Origin: Hyphococcus formosus
GTDB lineage: Bacteria > Pseudomonadota > Alphaproteobacteria > Caulobacterales > Parvularculaceae
DNA: 64,000 nt
Direction: 5' to 3'
Assembly (NCBI RefSeq): GCF_046736345.1
Contig: NZ_CP157210.1
Coordinates: 3,100,001-3,164,000, forward strand
Numbering within the stretch: the stretch's first letter is position 1; each line of letters begins with the position of its first letter. Positions 41,655 to 50,614 of this stretch are shown here, one piece after another. The notes beneath the pieces were generated by a model. That model did no database searches, was not told the DNA's origin, and saw only the letters and a program-made list of their open reading frames with translations. The translations under genes and the position numbers were made by a program.

Positions 41655-42970
41655 TGAGCTCTTTCCGCGGCGGGTAAATTAGGCACGAGGACAGAGCACA
41701 CATCGTTCAGAATCCGCTCAGCATTGCTCTCGGCGGAGCTTCGCGCAGCGTCTGTCATGGCGCGGCGGGTTTTGTCGTCAGCAAAGAGCCGCCTTACAGC
41801 GGATGCAATTTCGCGCTCGTTACGGACCAAAGCAGCGCCGCCACTAACCCGCATGCTGGCGTAGGTTTCTACGAAGTTGAAGATATGTGGCCCATGAAGA
41901 ATTGCCGCGCCTAGTCTTGCGGGTTCTAGCGGGTTGTGGCCACCTTTTGCCGTCAGGCTTCCGCCCACGAAGCTGACATCGCAGAGGCGGTAAAACAGGC
42001 CCAATTCACCTAGTGTATCAGCGATATAAACATCGGTATCCGGCGCAATGGCCTGTGATTTTGAGCGTTGGGCGTAAGTCAGTTCATTTTCCGTACAGAT
42101 TTGCGCGACAGTGTCGCCCCTTCCGGGGTGACGCGGCGTGATGATCGTCAGTAGGTCCGGAAAATCTGTGCGTAGTATCGTAGCAGCCGAGAATATCGTT
42201 TCCTCTTCACCCGGATGAGTACTCGCCGCGAGCCAGACATGACGCTCACCTATCTCGCGCTTTATTGTCGCCAAGGCAGCTTCATCGCCGGGCAGGGCGG
42301 GTGCCGCATATTTCAGATTGCCGAGGGTTTTTACCTCGCGCCCGGATAGCGTGGTTAAGCGGTCTGCATTCTGCTGATCTTGGGCGATGATCGTATCGAA
42401 TGATGAGAGGATGAATTTAATTGCGTTCGGTTGCCGCTTCCAATCTTCGAATGAGCGCGGCGAGATGCGGCCATTGACCAGCGCCATATAACTCGCCTTT
42501 TCGCGGGCTTTTAAGATCAAGTTTGGCCAGAATTCTGATTCGACAAAGATCGCCGCATCTGGTCGCCAATGGTCCACAAAGCTCGAGACATAATCCGGAT
42601 GGTCGAGTGGAATAAATTGATGAAACGCACCCTCAGGCAAACGTTCCTTCATTAGGTCCGCCGATGTCACTGTGCCAGTGGTCACAAGGAAATTAAAATC
42701 CGTGTGCAATGATTTCAGATGCTCAACCAAAGGGATGACCGAAAGTGATTCACCAACGCTCGCCCCATGAATCCAGATCAATGGCCCCTCTGGGCGCGGC
42801 GTGCTCGCGATGCCTTTTCGCTCGTCAATACGATTGGGATCTTCTTTTCCAGCTTTTAGCCGGCGTCTCAGCGCGAAGGACGCTATTGGCTCACCGGCGC
42901 GACTAATCGAGCGGTAGAGCTTTAATCCCAGAGGTTCTCGCAATTCCGTATTCATGTCTGGCGAAGTCAT
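41651..42970 (-). CDS. waaA: 3-deoxy-D-manno-octulosonic acid transferase
   Basis: A 439-residue inner-membrane glycosyltransferase that adds Kdo to lipid A precursor, using CMP-Kdo. Landmarks are the N-terminal WIHGASVGESLSVIPLVEHL, LVTTGTVTSADLM, FVESEFWPNLI, a VWLAASTHPGEE loop and the C-terminal GGHNPLEPARLG nucleotide-sugar segment. One or two Kdo units cannot be distinguished. The start overlaps the DUF374 stop by four bases, and the stop overlaps lpxK by four. Confidence 0.96.
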   Translation of the reverse strand: MTSPDMNTELREPLGLKLYRSISRAGEPIASFALRRRLKAGKEDPNRIDERKGIASTPRPEGPLIWIHGASVGESLSVIPLVEHLKSLHTDFNFLVTTGTVTSADLMKERLPEGAFHQFIPLDHPDYVSSFVDHWRPDAAIFVESEFWPNLILKAREKASYMALVNGRISPRSFEDWKRQPNAIKFILSSFDTIIAQDQQNADRLTTLSGREVKTLGNLKYAAPALPGDEAALATIKREIGERHVWLAASTHPGEEETIFSAATILRTDFPDLLTIITPRHPGRGDTVAQICTENELTYAQRSKSQAIAPDTDVYIADTLGELGLFYRLCDVSFVGGSLTAKGGHNPLEPARLGAAILHGPHIFNFVETYASMRVSGGAALVRNEREIASAVRRLFADDKTRRAMTDAARSSAESNAERILNDVCSVLVPNLPAAERAQ

Positions 42971-43680
42971 TCTTTCTCCAGGTCGCTTCGTCCCGCAAGC
43001 ATGTCGACCTTTTGTGTAACGTCTTTCAAAGCGCGCTCTAAGTTTAGTCGGATATTCTCAAGGTCCTCAGGGCTTGCGGAGGCCGGAACCGTGATCGGCG
43101 GCCCTGCGCGGTAATAGCCTTTGGACAAGGGGGCTGCCAATAGGAACCGGTCCCATGTGGACAGGCGCGTTCCACGCGATACGGAATATGCCGCAGGGAT
43201 GATCGGCGCGCCGCTCATCTGTGCGAGTTTGATTACCCCAGGCTTTACAGTCTCTCGGGGGCCTCTGGGCCCGTCCGGGGTGAAGCCCACGACTGAGCCT
43301 TCCTCCAGCGCCGCAATCATCTGTGCAATTGCCGACGCACCATGTTTGTTCTTTGAGGCCTTCTTAGGGTTACTCGCTGAGCCGCGAATAAATTCAATTC
43401 CGAACCCGCGCACGCCTTTCGCAATGATTTCGCCATCCCGGTGGGCAGATATTAACATATAGACAGGTAGGTCGGTTTCCTTTCGGATCGCGGCCCCCAT
43501 GAGCAAGCGGCCGTGCCAGAAAGCGAGGATCACACCTTTATTCTGCGCGACAGCGCTTTCGAAATATTCACGCCCCATAAGCGTCCAGCGCGTCGTTCCA
43601 TAGACGAGACGGATATAGGCACCGATGGCATAGCTGGCCATGAGGAGGATGAAGGGGCTTTTCGCGAGGCGTTTGAGCAT
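42967..43680 (-). CDS. Lysophospholipid acyltransferase-like protein (DUF374)
   Basis: A 237-residue membrane protein of the DUF374 / LPLAT group. It contains a short N-terminal helix, ILAFWHGRLLMGAAIR (HGR motif), ISAHRDGEII and the glycine-rich GFTPDGPRGPRETVKPG, which matches the phosphate-binding block of glycerolipid acyltransferases. Its constant position next to waaA and lpxK points to a role in lipid A or outer-membrane lipid synthesis, but the reaction is not established. First gene of the leftward lpx run. Confidence 0.88.
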   Translation of the reverse strand: MLKRLAKSPFILLMASYAIGAYIRLVYGTTRWTLMGREYFESAVAQNKGVILAFWHGRLLMGAAIRKETDLPVYMLISAHRDGEIIAKGVRGFGIEFIRGSASNPKKASKNKHGASAIAQMIAALEEGSVVGFTPDGPRGPRETVKPGVIKLAQMSGAPIIPAAYSVSRGTRLSTWDRFLLAAPLSKGYYRAGPPITVPASASPEDLENIRLNLERALKDVTQKVDMLAGRSDLEKE

Positions 43681-43769
43681 GACAAAAGGGGGTTCCCCAA
43701 TTTCTCCGATGGGTCAATAGCTTGCGAATAATCGCGGCACTGGCGACAATACCGCAACTGAATGTTTAT

Positions 43770-43774
43770 AGGAG
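43770..43774 (+). promoter_or_regulatory. Ribosome site that decides a GTG start for the MsbA-like gene
   Basis: AGGAG ends five bases before GTG 43780. An in-frame ATG at 43762 lies upstream of this site and has none of its own. Confidence 0.75.
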
Positions 43775-43779
43775 TATAT

Positions 43780-45552
43780 GTGAGCGCGAAATCTGCACCG
43801 CAATTTGCGACAAGCTGGTCGCTCGCGCGCCGATTGTGGCAGGGCTATCTTTCGCGGTATTGGCCACGCCTCGCCATGTCACTGGCGTTTATGGCGGTCT
43901 ATTCGGGTGCAAATGCTGCGATTGCATTTGGTGTGGAATGGATATTCGCCGGGCTTTCGGGAGAAAACGAGACGGATGCTCCCCAACTTTCCCGGATCGC
44001 ATTATTCGGCCCGGTCGTCATTATTGGGCTCGGATTAGTTTATGCAGCGTCCCTTTATTGCATAAACCGCCTCAACGCCGGTGCCTCACTTTCCGCGCTG
44101 CGTGATCTCCAAAATGATATGTTTGCGAAACTCACTGCACTTGATTTCGCGCAAACCCGGAAAGACGCCTCGGGCCAGATTATCTCGCGTTTTACGAACG
44201 ACATTACTGTTCTTCGTGAAACGTTAAATCGGGTGGCAAGTGGCGTCCGCGACGTGCTTACCTTTCTGGGCCTATGTGCCGCTATGTTGTGGTTTGATGC
44301 GATCCTGTTTCTGATCGTAATCGTAATATATGCCGGTGTTGGTTTGTTCGTTGGCCAAATTGGCAAAATGCTGCGATCCGCTTCGCGAAGTGCACAGGAA
44401 CAGGCCGGTGATGTGACCTCGCTCATTGGTGAAAGCGTCGCTGGCGCGCGTATGGTCAAAACCTTTCAAATCGAACCATTAGAACGTGCCCGCGCGAGTG
44501 CGGCGTTCGACGAACGATTGCGTTTGATGAAAAAAATGGCCTACACGCGGGCGATGAACGAGCCCATCATTTTTGTGGCGGGTTCTGTTGCGATTGCTTT
44601 GGTCATTGCTGTGGTTGCGATGCGTATCGGTTCGGGGGCGATTGCGTTCTCCGAATTCACCGGATTTATGACAGCGCTGATGTTATTGTCCTCGCCTGCA
44701 CGCGGTTTAGGTACGCTTCATGCGGTTACACAAGAGGGGTTTGCTGCGTTCGAGCGCGTCCTGTCTTTAATCGATCAAAAACCAACAATTGTCAGTAAGC
44801 CGAATGCAACCGAATTGGTTGTCAGTCATGGGGCAATCAAATTCGAGAATGTCGAATTTGATTATGGCGACGGCAAAGGTGCGCTGAAAGGCATTGATCT
44901 TGAAATCCCGGCCGGGGCGATGGTTGCTTTTGTCGGTGCGTCGGGGGCAGGGAAGTCGACGTTACTAAATTTGTTACCCCGGCTTTATGACCCTAGCGCT
45001 GGACGGATTTCGATTGATGGCACCGACATCAAAGACGTTTCCGTGAGGTCTCTCCGCAAACAAATGGCACTCGTCTCGCAAGATACAATCTTGTTCAATA
45101 TGCCCGCGATGGAAAATATTGCATTTGGCAAACCGGAAGCGGGCCGGAACGATATTGTTCGTGCAGCGATTGATGCGTCGGCCAATGATTTCATTGCGGC
45201 TCTGCCTCATGAATATGACACGCCATTAGGCGAAGGGGGGGCAAATTTGTCAGGCGGTCAAAGGCAGCGAATTGCGCTTGCCCGGGCTTTTCTGAAAGAT
45301 GCGCCAATCCTATTGCTTGATGAGGCAACATCAGCACTCGATGCGGAATCAGAAGCTAAGGTCAATGATGCTTTAAGGCGTCTGACTAAAGGGCGAACGA
45401 CGCTCGTCATTGCCCATCGCCTGTCTACCGTAAAAGATGCTGATATGATTGTGGTGCTGGATGAAGGCAAAATTGTCGAAACAGGTACGCATGAATCCTT
45501 GACGGAGCAGGGCGGTATCTATGCGAAACAGGCCGCTTTGCAATTCGTTTGA
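43780..45552 (+). CDS. MsbA-like ABC exporter, fused permease and ATPase
   Basis: A 590-residue half-transporter (GTG start). The N-terminal domain has about six membrane helices (for example FLGLCAAMLWFDAILFLIVIVI), and the C-terminal ATPase has Walker A GASGAGKST, the signature LSGGQRQRIALA and Walker B ILLLDEATSALD, followed by the H-loop VIAHRLSTV. A homodimer should flip lipids or lipid A precursors. Its position beside the waaA/lpxK run, on the opposite strand, supports an MsbA role in moving core-lipid A across the inner membrane; that assignment is inferred from context. Confidence 0.93.
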   Translation: MSAKSAPQFATSWSLARRLWQGYLSRYWPRLAMSLAFMAVYSGANAAIAFGVEWIFAGLSGENETDAPQLSRIALFGPVVIIGLGLVYAASLYCINRLNAGASLSALRDLQNDMFAKLTALDFAQTRKDASGQIISRFTNDITVLRETLNRVASGVRDVLTFLGLCAAMLWFDAILFLIVIVIYAGVGLFVGQIGKMLRSASRSAQEQAGDVTSLIGESVAGARMVKTFQIEPLERARASAAFDERLRLMKKMAYTRAMNEPIIFVAGSVAIALVIAVVAMRIGSGAIAFSEFTGFMTALMLLSSPARGLGTLHAVTQEGFAAFERVLSLIDQKPTIVSKPNATELVVSHGAIKFENVEFDYGDGKGALKGIDLEIPAGAMVAFVGASGAGKSTLLNLLPRLYDPSAGRISIDGTDIKDVSVRSLRKQMALVSQDTILFNMPAMENIAFGKPEAGRNDIVRAAIDASANDFIAALPHEYDTPLGEGGANLSGGQRQRIALARAFLKDAPILLLDEATSALDAESEAKVNDALRRLTKGRTTLVIAHRLSTVKDADMIVVLDEGKIVETGTHESLTEQGGIYAKQAALQFV

Positions 45553-45554
45553 GA

Positions 45555-46250
45555 TTATTCGCGTCTCAAGATGATTTCTGAAAGAAGCGAGCCAATGGGG
45601 GTTGGGCGAAATTCTTTTTTTGTCTCGATTGGATCATAATGCGTTTCGACCCAATCAAAGAAACTTTCGATATCACTGAGCGCAATCCCATGCTCTTCGG
45701 CAAATGCGATATAATTAGCGAAGGCGAAGTCTATCACGCCTGTTTTGCCGTGTTTGACATGTCCATATTTAAATGTGAGCTGCTCCAAGGCTTTATCAAG
45801 CGGCACATCCTCGTGGAAAAAGAGGAACAGAGTCGCCATCAAGCCAGCGCGATCAGCACCGGATTTGCAATGCATGATCGCCGGATATTCGATTTCATCG
45901 AACAGCGACTTTGCGTCTCGCAATATTTCTTTTGACGGCGCGTCGCGCGAAAAGACCCGAAAATTGATGAGGGTGAGGCCCAGCTTCGCACAGGCTTCTT
46001 CTTCGAGAAATAAAATGCCGTTAGGTTTTGGCCCCCGAAGGTTAATAACCGTCTTTATGCCGCGCTTTTTCCAGTTAGCCAGATTTTGTGGTGACGGTTG
46101 ATAGGTGCGCCACATCTTTCCTTCAGCGACTTCATGCGTGTTGTCATAGAGTTTACGCAAAAATCCATGATCGCTGAGCATCAACTCCCGCCAGGCGCGT
46201 TTGCGTCCGGCGGGGGTTGAAAATTCTTGGCTGGTAAGGGCTGACGCCAT
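45555..46250 (-). CDS. Dual-specificity/tyrosine-phosphatase-like protein
   Basis: A 231-residue phosphatase with the C-x5-R loop in MHCKSGADRAGL (about residue 127) and a probable general-acid aspartate in the RVFSRDAP stretch before it. An N-terminal LSDHGFLRKLYDNTHEVA segment resembles bacterial tyrosine-phosphatase proteins of the DSP/Siw14 type that act on phosphoinositides or tyrosine phosphates. Substrate unknown. It converges with the MsbA-like gene, with two bases between stops, and follows DUF4170 by nine bases. Confidence 0.83.
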   Translation of the reverse strand: MASALTSQEFSTPAGRKRAWRELMLSDHGFLRKLYDNTHEVAEGKMWRTYQPSPQNLANWKKRGIKTVINLRGPKPNGILFLEEEACAKLGLTLINFRVFSRDAPSKEILRDAKSLFDEIEYPAIMHCKSGADRAGLMATLFLFFHEDVPLDKALEQLTFKYGHVKHGKTGVIDFAFANYIAFAEEHGIALSDIESFFDWVETHYDPIETKKEFRPTPIGSLLSEIILRRE

Positions 46251-46258
46251 TGCGCGGC

Positions 46259-46492
46259 TTAGAATTTGCCGTCGCCGTCCGGATCCAGAAGCTTGTGCAT
46301 GTGCACGATGAAATAGCGCATATGCGCATTATCAACCGTGGATTGGGCTTTCGAGCGCCAAGCTTTGGTTGCCGACTCATAGTCGGGGTAGACGCCGACG
46401 AGGTCGAGTTTGTCTAGATCGCGAAAGCGAACTTCTTCGAGGTTTTCAAGCTCGCCGCCAAAAACCAAGTGCAGTAATTGTTTGTCCGACAT
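46259..46492 (-). CDS. DUF4170 domain protein
   Basis: A 77-residue protein with the DUF4170 signatures LVFGGELENLEEVRF, VGVYPDYESATKAWRSKAQ and AHMRYFIVHMHKLLDP. The family is almost confined to alphaproteobacteria and often sits between pmbA and the waaA/lpxK genes, as here. Function is not known. Confidence 0.92.
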   Translation of the reverse strand: MSDKQLLHLVFGGELENLEEVRFRDLDKLDLVGVYPDYESATKAWRSKAQSTVDNAHMRYFIVHMHKLLDPDGDGKF

Positions 46493-46515
46493 GGATCAAC
46501 TCCGATAGATGTAAA

Positions 46516-47859
46516 TTAGTCGCCTGCAATTGTCATTGCCGGCAATAAAACGCTAGGCGCGTTGATTGCGCCGCGGAATTCGAGATCATCTGCCGGTATC
46601 AATCCGGCAAACATCTCAAGAATGTTTCCTGCAATGGTAATCTCACTAACTGGGTAAGCAATATTTCCGTCCTCGAACCAGAAGCCGGAGCAACCGACGG
46701 AATAATCACCAGTATTCGGATTAACTTGCGGGCCAAACATATCAGTTACGAGCAGGCCGTTATTTGCGTCTTTTAACAAACCTTCGAAACTGGAATCTCC
46801 GGTTTCGAGATAAAGGTTTGTTGAGCCTGACCCTGGGGCACCGCCAACGCCGCGGGTGGCGCGCCCATTTGTTTCCAGGCCTAATTGCTCGGCTTGCGCT
46901 GTGTTCATGTACCAAGCTGTCAGTACACCATTTTTTATAAGGTCAATTCGGGAATTTGTTACGCCTTCACCATCAAATGGCCGCGAACCGGCGCCGCGCC
47001 TAATATGCGGATCATCAACGATGTTAATTCCCTCGGCGAATACGCGCTCCCCCATCTTATCTTTGAGAAAGCTGACGCCGCGCGCAATCGCACCGCCATT
47101 CACCGCGCCTACAAGGTGCGATAAAAGTGATCGAGATAGGCGATTATCGAAGACGACTGGTGCCGTCTGACTTTTCAGTTTGCGGGGACTAAGACGACGG
47201 ACCGTCCGTTCACCAGCGTTTTTGCCAATTAATTCCGCCGCCAAAAGATCGGTTATGTGCGTTTTCGAATCGTAATCGTAATCGCGTTCCATCCCATTTT
47301 CGTCTTGGGCAAGAACGCTGACTGAAACTGAATGGTTCGAACCGCCGGATTGCCCGAAGAAACCATGGCTGGTCATGAGCCATTTTTGGCCTTCGCTGTA
47401 GCTAGCGCCGGCACCGGAGGAATTTACAACGCCTTCGACGGCGAGTGCCGCAGCTTCACACTCAGCGGCGCGTTCTTTCAGGGCTTCTGTGCTGGGTTCC
47501 GCATAATCACCCAGATCAAGATCTTTGAACGGCGTAGACGCCAATCGATCTTTCGGTGCAAGACCACAATAAGGATCCTCTGGTGCGGCTTTCGCCATAG
47601 CGGTGCACCGTTCCGCTAATTCTTTCAATGATTGCCGAGAATGATCGGTAGTTGAAACCGACGCCTGTTTCTTGCCGACGATCACCCGGAGGCCCAAATC
47701 GGACCCTTCAGCGCGTTCTACGTCCTCAAGGTTGCCCATGCGCCATGAGACCCCGTGAGATACGGAATGGTAAAACACTGCGTCTGCCGCTTCGGCTCCG
47801 GCTGCGGTGGCGTCGGCGATCAATGTCGCGAGAATATCTTGAGCTGTTTTGCTTTGCAT
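46516..47859 (-). CDS. pmbA: TldD/PmbA family metalloprotease, PmbA subunit
   Basis: A 447-residue member of the TldD/PmbA family. TldD and PmbA together form a zinc protease that matures modified peptides and clears gyrase-toxin complexes; PmbA lacks the zinc site itself. Visible blocks are VSWRMGNLEDVERAEGSDLGLRV (broken for length here), GGSNHSVSVSVLAQDENGMERD and the C-terminal GDYSVGCSGFWFEDG. No TldD gene is in this window. A short gap (24 bp) separates it from DUF4170. Confidence 0.93.
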   Translation of the reverse strand: MQSKTAQDILATLIADATAAGAEAADAVFYHSVSHGVSWRMGNLEDVERAEGSDLGLRVIVGKKQASVSTTDHSRQSLKELAERCTAMAKAAPEDPYCGLAPKDRLASTPFKDLDLGDYAEPSTEALKERAAECEAAALAVEGVVNSSGAGASYSEGQKWLMTSHGFFGQSGGSNHSVSVSVLAQDENGMERDYDYDSKTHITDLLAAELIGKNAGERTVRRLSPRKLKSQTAPVVFDNRLSRSLLSHLVGAVNGGAIARGVSFLKDKMGERVFAEGINIVDDPHIRRGAGSRPFDGEGVTNSRIDLIKNGVLTAWYMNTAQAEQLGLETNGRATRGVGGAPGSGSTNLYLETGDSSFEGLLKDANNGLLVTDMFGPQVNPNTGDYSVGCSGFWFEDGNIAYPVSEITIAGNILEMFAGLIPADDLEFRGAINAPSVLLPAMTIAGD

Positions 47860-47915
47860 GGCGCGGAGATAAAGGCTTGCGGCCAGCTTCGCAAGTTAGG
47901 AACGGTTGCAGGGCG

Positions 47916-48563
47916 TCAAGTATTTCCGATTTCTAGCCGTGCGCCATCTTCCCATTTCTTAAAGGCCGGAAGCGCGATCATCATGTCGCGATAGGCGCTC
48001 GCTTCAGCAGAAAGTGCTACAGGGCCGTAGGTTACCAGCCGGGACACCACCGGTGCGAACATTGCGTCCGCAATAGAAAACGCACCGAATAAGAACGTCC
48101 CGCCAGCCGGTTTTCCGTATTTTTTGCGCGCCATGGTCCAAAGGTCATTAATTCTGTCGATGTCTCGCTGAACCCCGCCAGTTGTCAGGTGGTTCATATC
48201 GCGGCGCGTCACATTCATCGGCCAAACAGTTCTGAGGGCGGTGAACCCCGAATGCATCTCGGCGGAAATCGCTCTTGCGATGGCGCGCGCGTTGATATCG
48301 GCTGGCCATAGCTGTTTTTCTGGGTAGGCGTCGTTGAGGTATTCCGCGATGGCGAGCGAATCCCAGATGACAAGATCACCGTGGCTGAGGCAGGGTACTA
48401 AGCCGGACGGCGATTTTTGCTTTAACGCGTCCCGGCTATCGGGCCGATTAAGTTTAATATTTTCTTCTGTAAACGGAATACCAGCATGCTCAAGAATGAT
48501 CCAAGGTCGCAATGACCATGAGGATAAGTTCTTATCACCGATAATCAGTTTGATCTGAGCCAT
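47916..48563 (-). CDS. Glutathione S-transferase family protein
   Basis: A 215-residue GST. The N-terminal thioredoxin fold has NLSSWSLRPW, with Ser in the catalytic position, and the cis-proline block GLVPCLSHGDLVIWDSLAIAEYL; the C-terminal all-helix domain follows. A conserved PEKQLWPADINARAIAR turn links the domains. Its start lies three bases after the stop of the glutamine-amidotransferase-like gene. Detoxification of electrophiles is the family role; the specific substrate is unknown. Confidence 0.9.
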   Translation of the reverse strand: MAQIKLIIGDKNLSSWSLRPWIILEHAGIPFTEENIKLNRPDSRDALKQKSPSGLVPCLSHGDLVIWDSLAIAEYLNDAYPEKQLWPADINARAIARAISAEMHSGFTALRTVWPMNVTRRDMNHLTTGGVQRDIDRINDLWTMARKKYGKPAGGTFLFGAFSIADAMFAPVVSRLVTYGPVALSAEASAYRDMMIALPAFKKWEDGARLEIGNT

Positions 48564-48566
48564 GTT

Positions 48567-49280
48567 CTAATTTCCATGCATCATGAAGAAATTCGCAATC
48601 CATTTGCCCATTAATTCGCGATCGGTACGGTTGTTATAGCTATCGATCCCGACGCCGAATCGATCAGCGGGAATTCGGTCTTCGCGCAACCTTAACAATG
48701 CCGTCCCATATTCGTGCATAAATTCGGGATGTTGCTGAAATGACATCGCTGGACCTTGTGCGTATTCAAGCACCCCCATCGGACAGAAGTCCGATCCACC
48801 AAGAATTTTTGCCCCCATAGGGGCTTCGATGACTTGATCCTGATGCGATACTGCACAGGCAATCTGGTTCGATGGCGGCGACATCCATTCGGCAGTTTGC
48901 GAAATGCGATAATCATGTACGCCGACGCCCCATCCACGGTCGGATTTTATGACCTTGCCGCCGAAAGCTTGCGCCATCAATTGGTGTCCAAAGCATATGC
49001 CGACCTGTGGTTTCGGTGCGGCTGCTGTTCGCTTGATCAGCTCCGCACAGGGCGCGATCCATTCATGTTCCTCGTATACCCCAGCAGGAGACCCCGTAAC
49101 CAATAAGCCATCAAAATCACTGACTGCGGGGAGTTTTTCGCCCCGTAGAGGGTTAGCCACAGAAAACCGGAAATGTGGCGCAGCCGGCTTTATCAGCCGC
49201 TCGAACATCGATGGGTAATCGCCAAACTGGTTGTCCAGAGGGGCCGGCGGTTCACCGGTGACAAGGATACAAATACGCAT
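48567..49280 (-). CDS. Class I glutamine amidotransferase-like protein
   Basis: A 237-residue protein with the catalytic triad of class I glutamine amidotransferases: nucleophile Cys in GICFGHQLMA (about residue 99), with His in QHPEF and a nearby glutamate. The N-terminal ILVTGEPPAPLDNQFGDYP is typical of stand-alone GuaA-like domains. ATG 49280 is preferred because AAAGGCAG precedes it; the frame extends eight codons further. No synthetase domain is attached. Partner enzyme unknown. Confidence 0.87.
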   Translation of the reverse strand: MRICILVTGEPPAPLDNQFGDYPSMFERLIKPAAPHFRFSVANPLRGEKLPAVSDFDGLLVTGSPAGVYEEHEWIAPCAELIKRTAAAPKPQVGICFGHQLMAQAFGGKVIKSDRGWGVGVHDYRISQTAEWMSPPSNQIACAVSHQDQVIEAPMGAKILGGSDFCPMGVLEYAQGPAMSFQQHPEFMHEYGTALLRLREDRIPADRFGVGIDSYNNRTDRELMGKWIANFFMMHGN

Positions 49281-49369
49281 TTTTCTGCCTTTTTTCTGCA
49301 CCAAATTCTTGATCCCGTAGCGGGCTTCGCGTCAAGTCAGAAAATATTGCCAAAGATAAGGATGCTGCC

Positions 49370-50149
49370 ATGAGCGAACATATTTCCGTGAAGCAGGACG
49401 GGGCGGTCATGCGCTTGGGGTTCAATCGACCCGAGAAACGCAATGCCATTACTGCCGAAATGTACGGTGCGCTGGCGGATGGAATGACGCGGGCTGAGCA
49501 GGACCCCGCGACCCGTGTGGTCCTATTCGAATCAACCGGCGATATTTTTACGGCTGGCAACGACATTGCTGACTTTATGGCCGGCAATTCCAGCCCAAGC
49601 GATAGCCATGACCTGCCGCCGGTCGTGCGGTTTTTGCATGCATTGGCGACGGCTGAAAAGCCATTGGTCGCGGCGGTTCAAGGGGGCGCGGTTGGTGTTG
49701 GTGTTACCATGCTGTTCCATTGCGATTTGGTTTTTGCCGCTGAAAACGCCACGTTTCATATGCCGTTTGTTGATCTCGGCCTGGTGCCCGAAGCCGCGTC
49801 TAGCCTGCTGATACCGATGCATATCGGACATCAAAGGGCCGCCGAATTATTGATTTCAGGGAAAAAGATTAGCGCAGCGCGAGCGTACGAACTCGGCTTT
49901 GTCAATAAATGCGTGCCGGGTGGGGAACTCGCTTCATTGGCCGAAGGCGAAGCAACCATCATTGCGGAAAAAGCGCCAATGGCGGTTCGGCTGACAAAAA
50001 AATTGATGAAGGGCGACCGTACTCCCGTTTTAGAGCGAATGAAGGAAGAGGGCGTGCACTTTTCCAGCCAGCTTCAATCCGCAGAGTTTCGCGAGGCAGG
50101 TATGGCCTTCATGCAAAAACGAAAGCCCGATTTCTCGAAGCTTGGCTGA
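49370..50149 (+). CDS. Enoyl-CoA hydratase/isomerase family protein
   Basis: A 259-residue crotonase-fold enzyme that hydrates 2-enoyl-CoA in fatty acid degradation or acts on related acyl-CoAs. The N-terminal RLGFNRPEKRNAIT and the oxyanion loop VAAVQGGAVGVGVTMLFHCD are family hallmarks. The catalytic acids are near FVDLGLVPEAASS. It stands alone between a leftward GATase gene and a leftward membrane gene, so no pathway partner is visible. Confidence 0.9.
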   Translation: MSEHISVKQDGAVMRLGFNRPEKRNAITAEMYGALADGMTRAEQDPATRVVLFESTGDIFTAGNDIADFMAGNSSPSDSHDLPPVVRFLHALATAEKPLVAAVQGGAVGVGVTMLFHCDLVFAAENATFHMPFVDLGLVPEAASSLLIPMHIGHQRAAELLISGKKISAARAYELGFVNKCVPGGELASLAEGEATIIAEKAPMAVRLTKKLMKGDRTPVLERMKEEGVHFSSQLQSAEFREAGMAFMQKRKPDFSKLG

Positions 50150-50150
50150 T

Positions 50151-50411
50151 TTATTCAGCGGGGTGTGTTTTATCGATGGTATTTTTAATCACCGGCGGGA
50201 AACGGTGGCGGTAGCGCCGCAAAGCGCCATCAAGATTTGGCCATTTCCCACGCATGTGCCGAATGAGCCGCTGGACTGCGGGCACATAGGGTGCGAGCAA
50301 AGCACAGCCAAGCGTTATCATGATTAGCCCAAACGGGAGCGGCAGGGGCAATACAATAAAGCCCGCTATAATTAGCGTGGTGCCAAAGAATTGATGAATG
50401 ATCGGCAACAT
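50151..50411 (-). CDS. Small membrane protein, PGPGW-like
   Basis: An 86-residue protein with a hydrophobic N-terminal half holding two closely spaced helices (FFGTTLIIAGFIVLPLPLPF and LIMITLGCALLAPYV) and a strongly basic C-terminal half (RHMRGKW, RRYRHRF). The LPLPLPF turn and LGCALLAPYVP resemble the putative transmembrane PGPGW family of unknown function. It converges with the hydratase gene. Confidence 0.7.
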   Translation of the reverse strand: MLPIIHQFFGTTLIIAGFIVLPLPLPFGLIMITLGCALLAPYVPAVQRLIRHMRGKWPNLDGALRRYRHRFPPVIKNTIDKTHPAE

Positions 50412-50614
50412 GCCGAAATACGCTCCCGCAAAATTGGAAGGCGGAAAAGCTAACCGCCTTGGTTAAACTATGCGCCGCTACACCCATCGTAAAGAGTAAT
50501 GGCGAAATTTCGGTTAAATGAACCCGTTCACTTTAAGGCCAATTCCCATATAGGAAGCCTGCCGCGCTTTAGCGACGCATGGGAAATTGAAAAATCGCAA
50601 GGTAGTTTCGAAAT

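Noticed and set aside
43762..43779. ATG 43762 as the start of the MsbA-like gene
   Set aside because: AGGAG sits between it and GTG 43780 at optimal distance for the latter.
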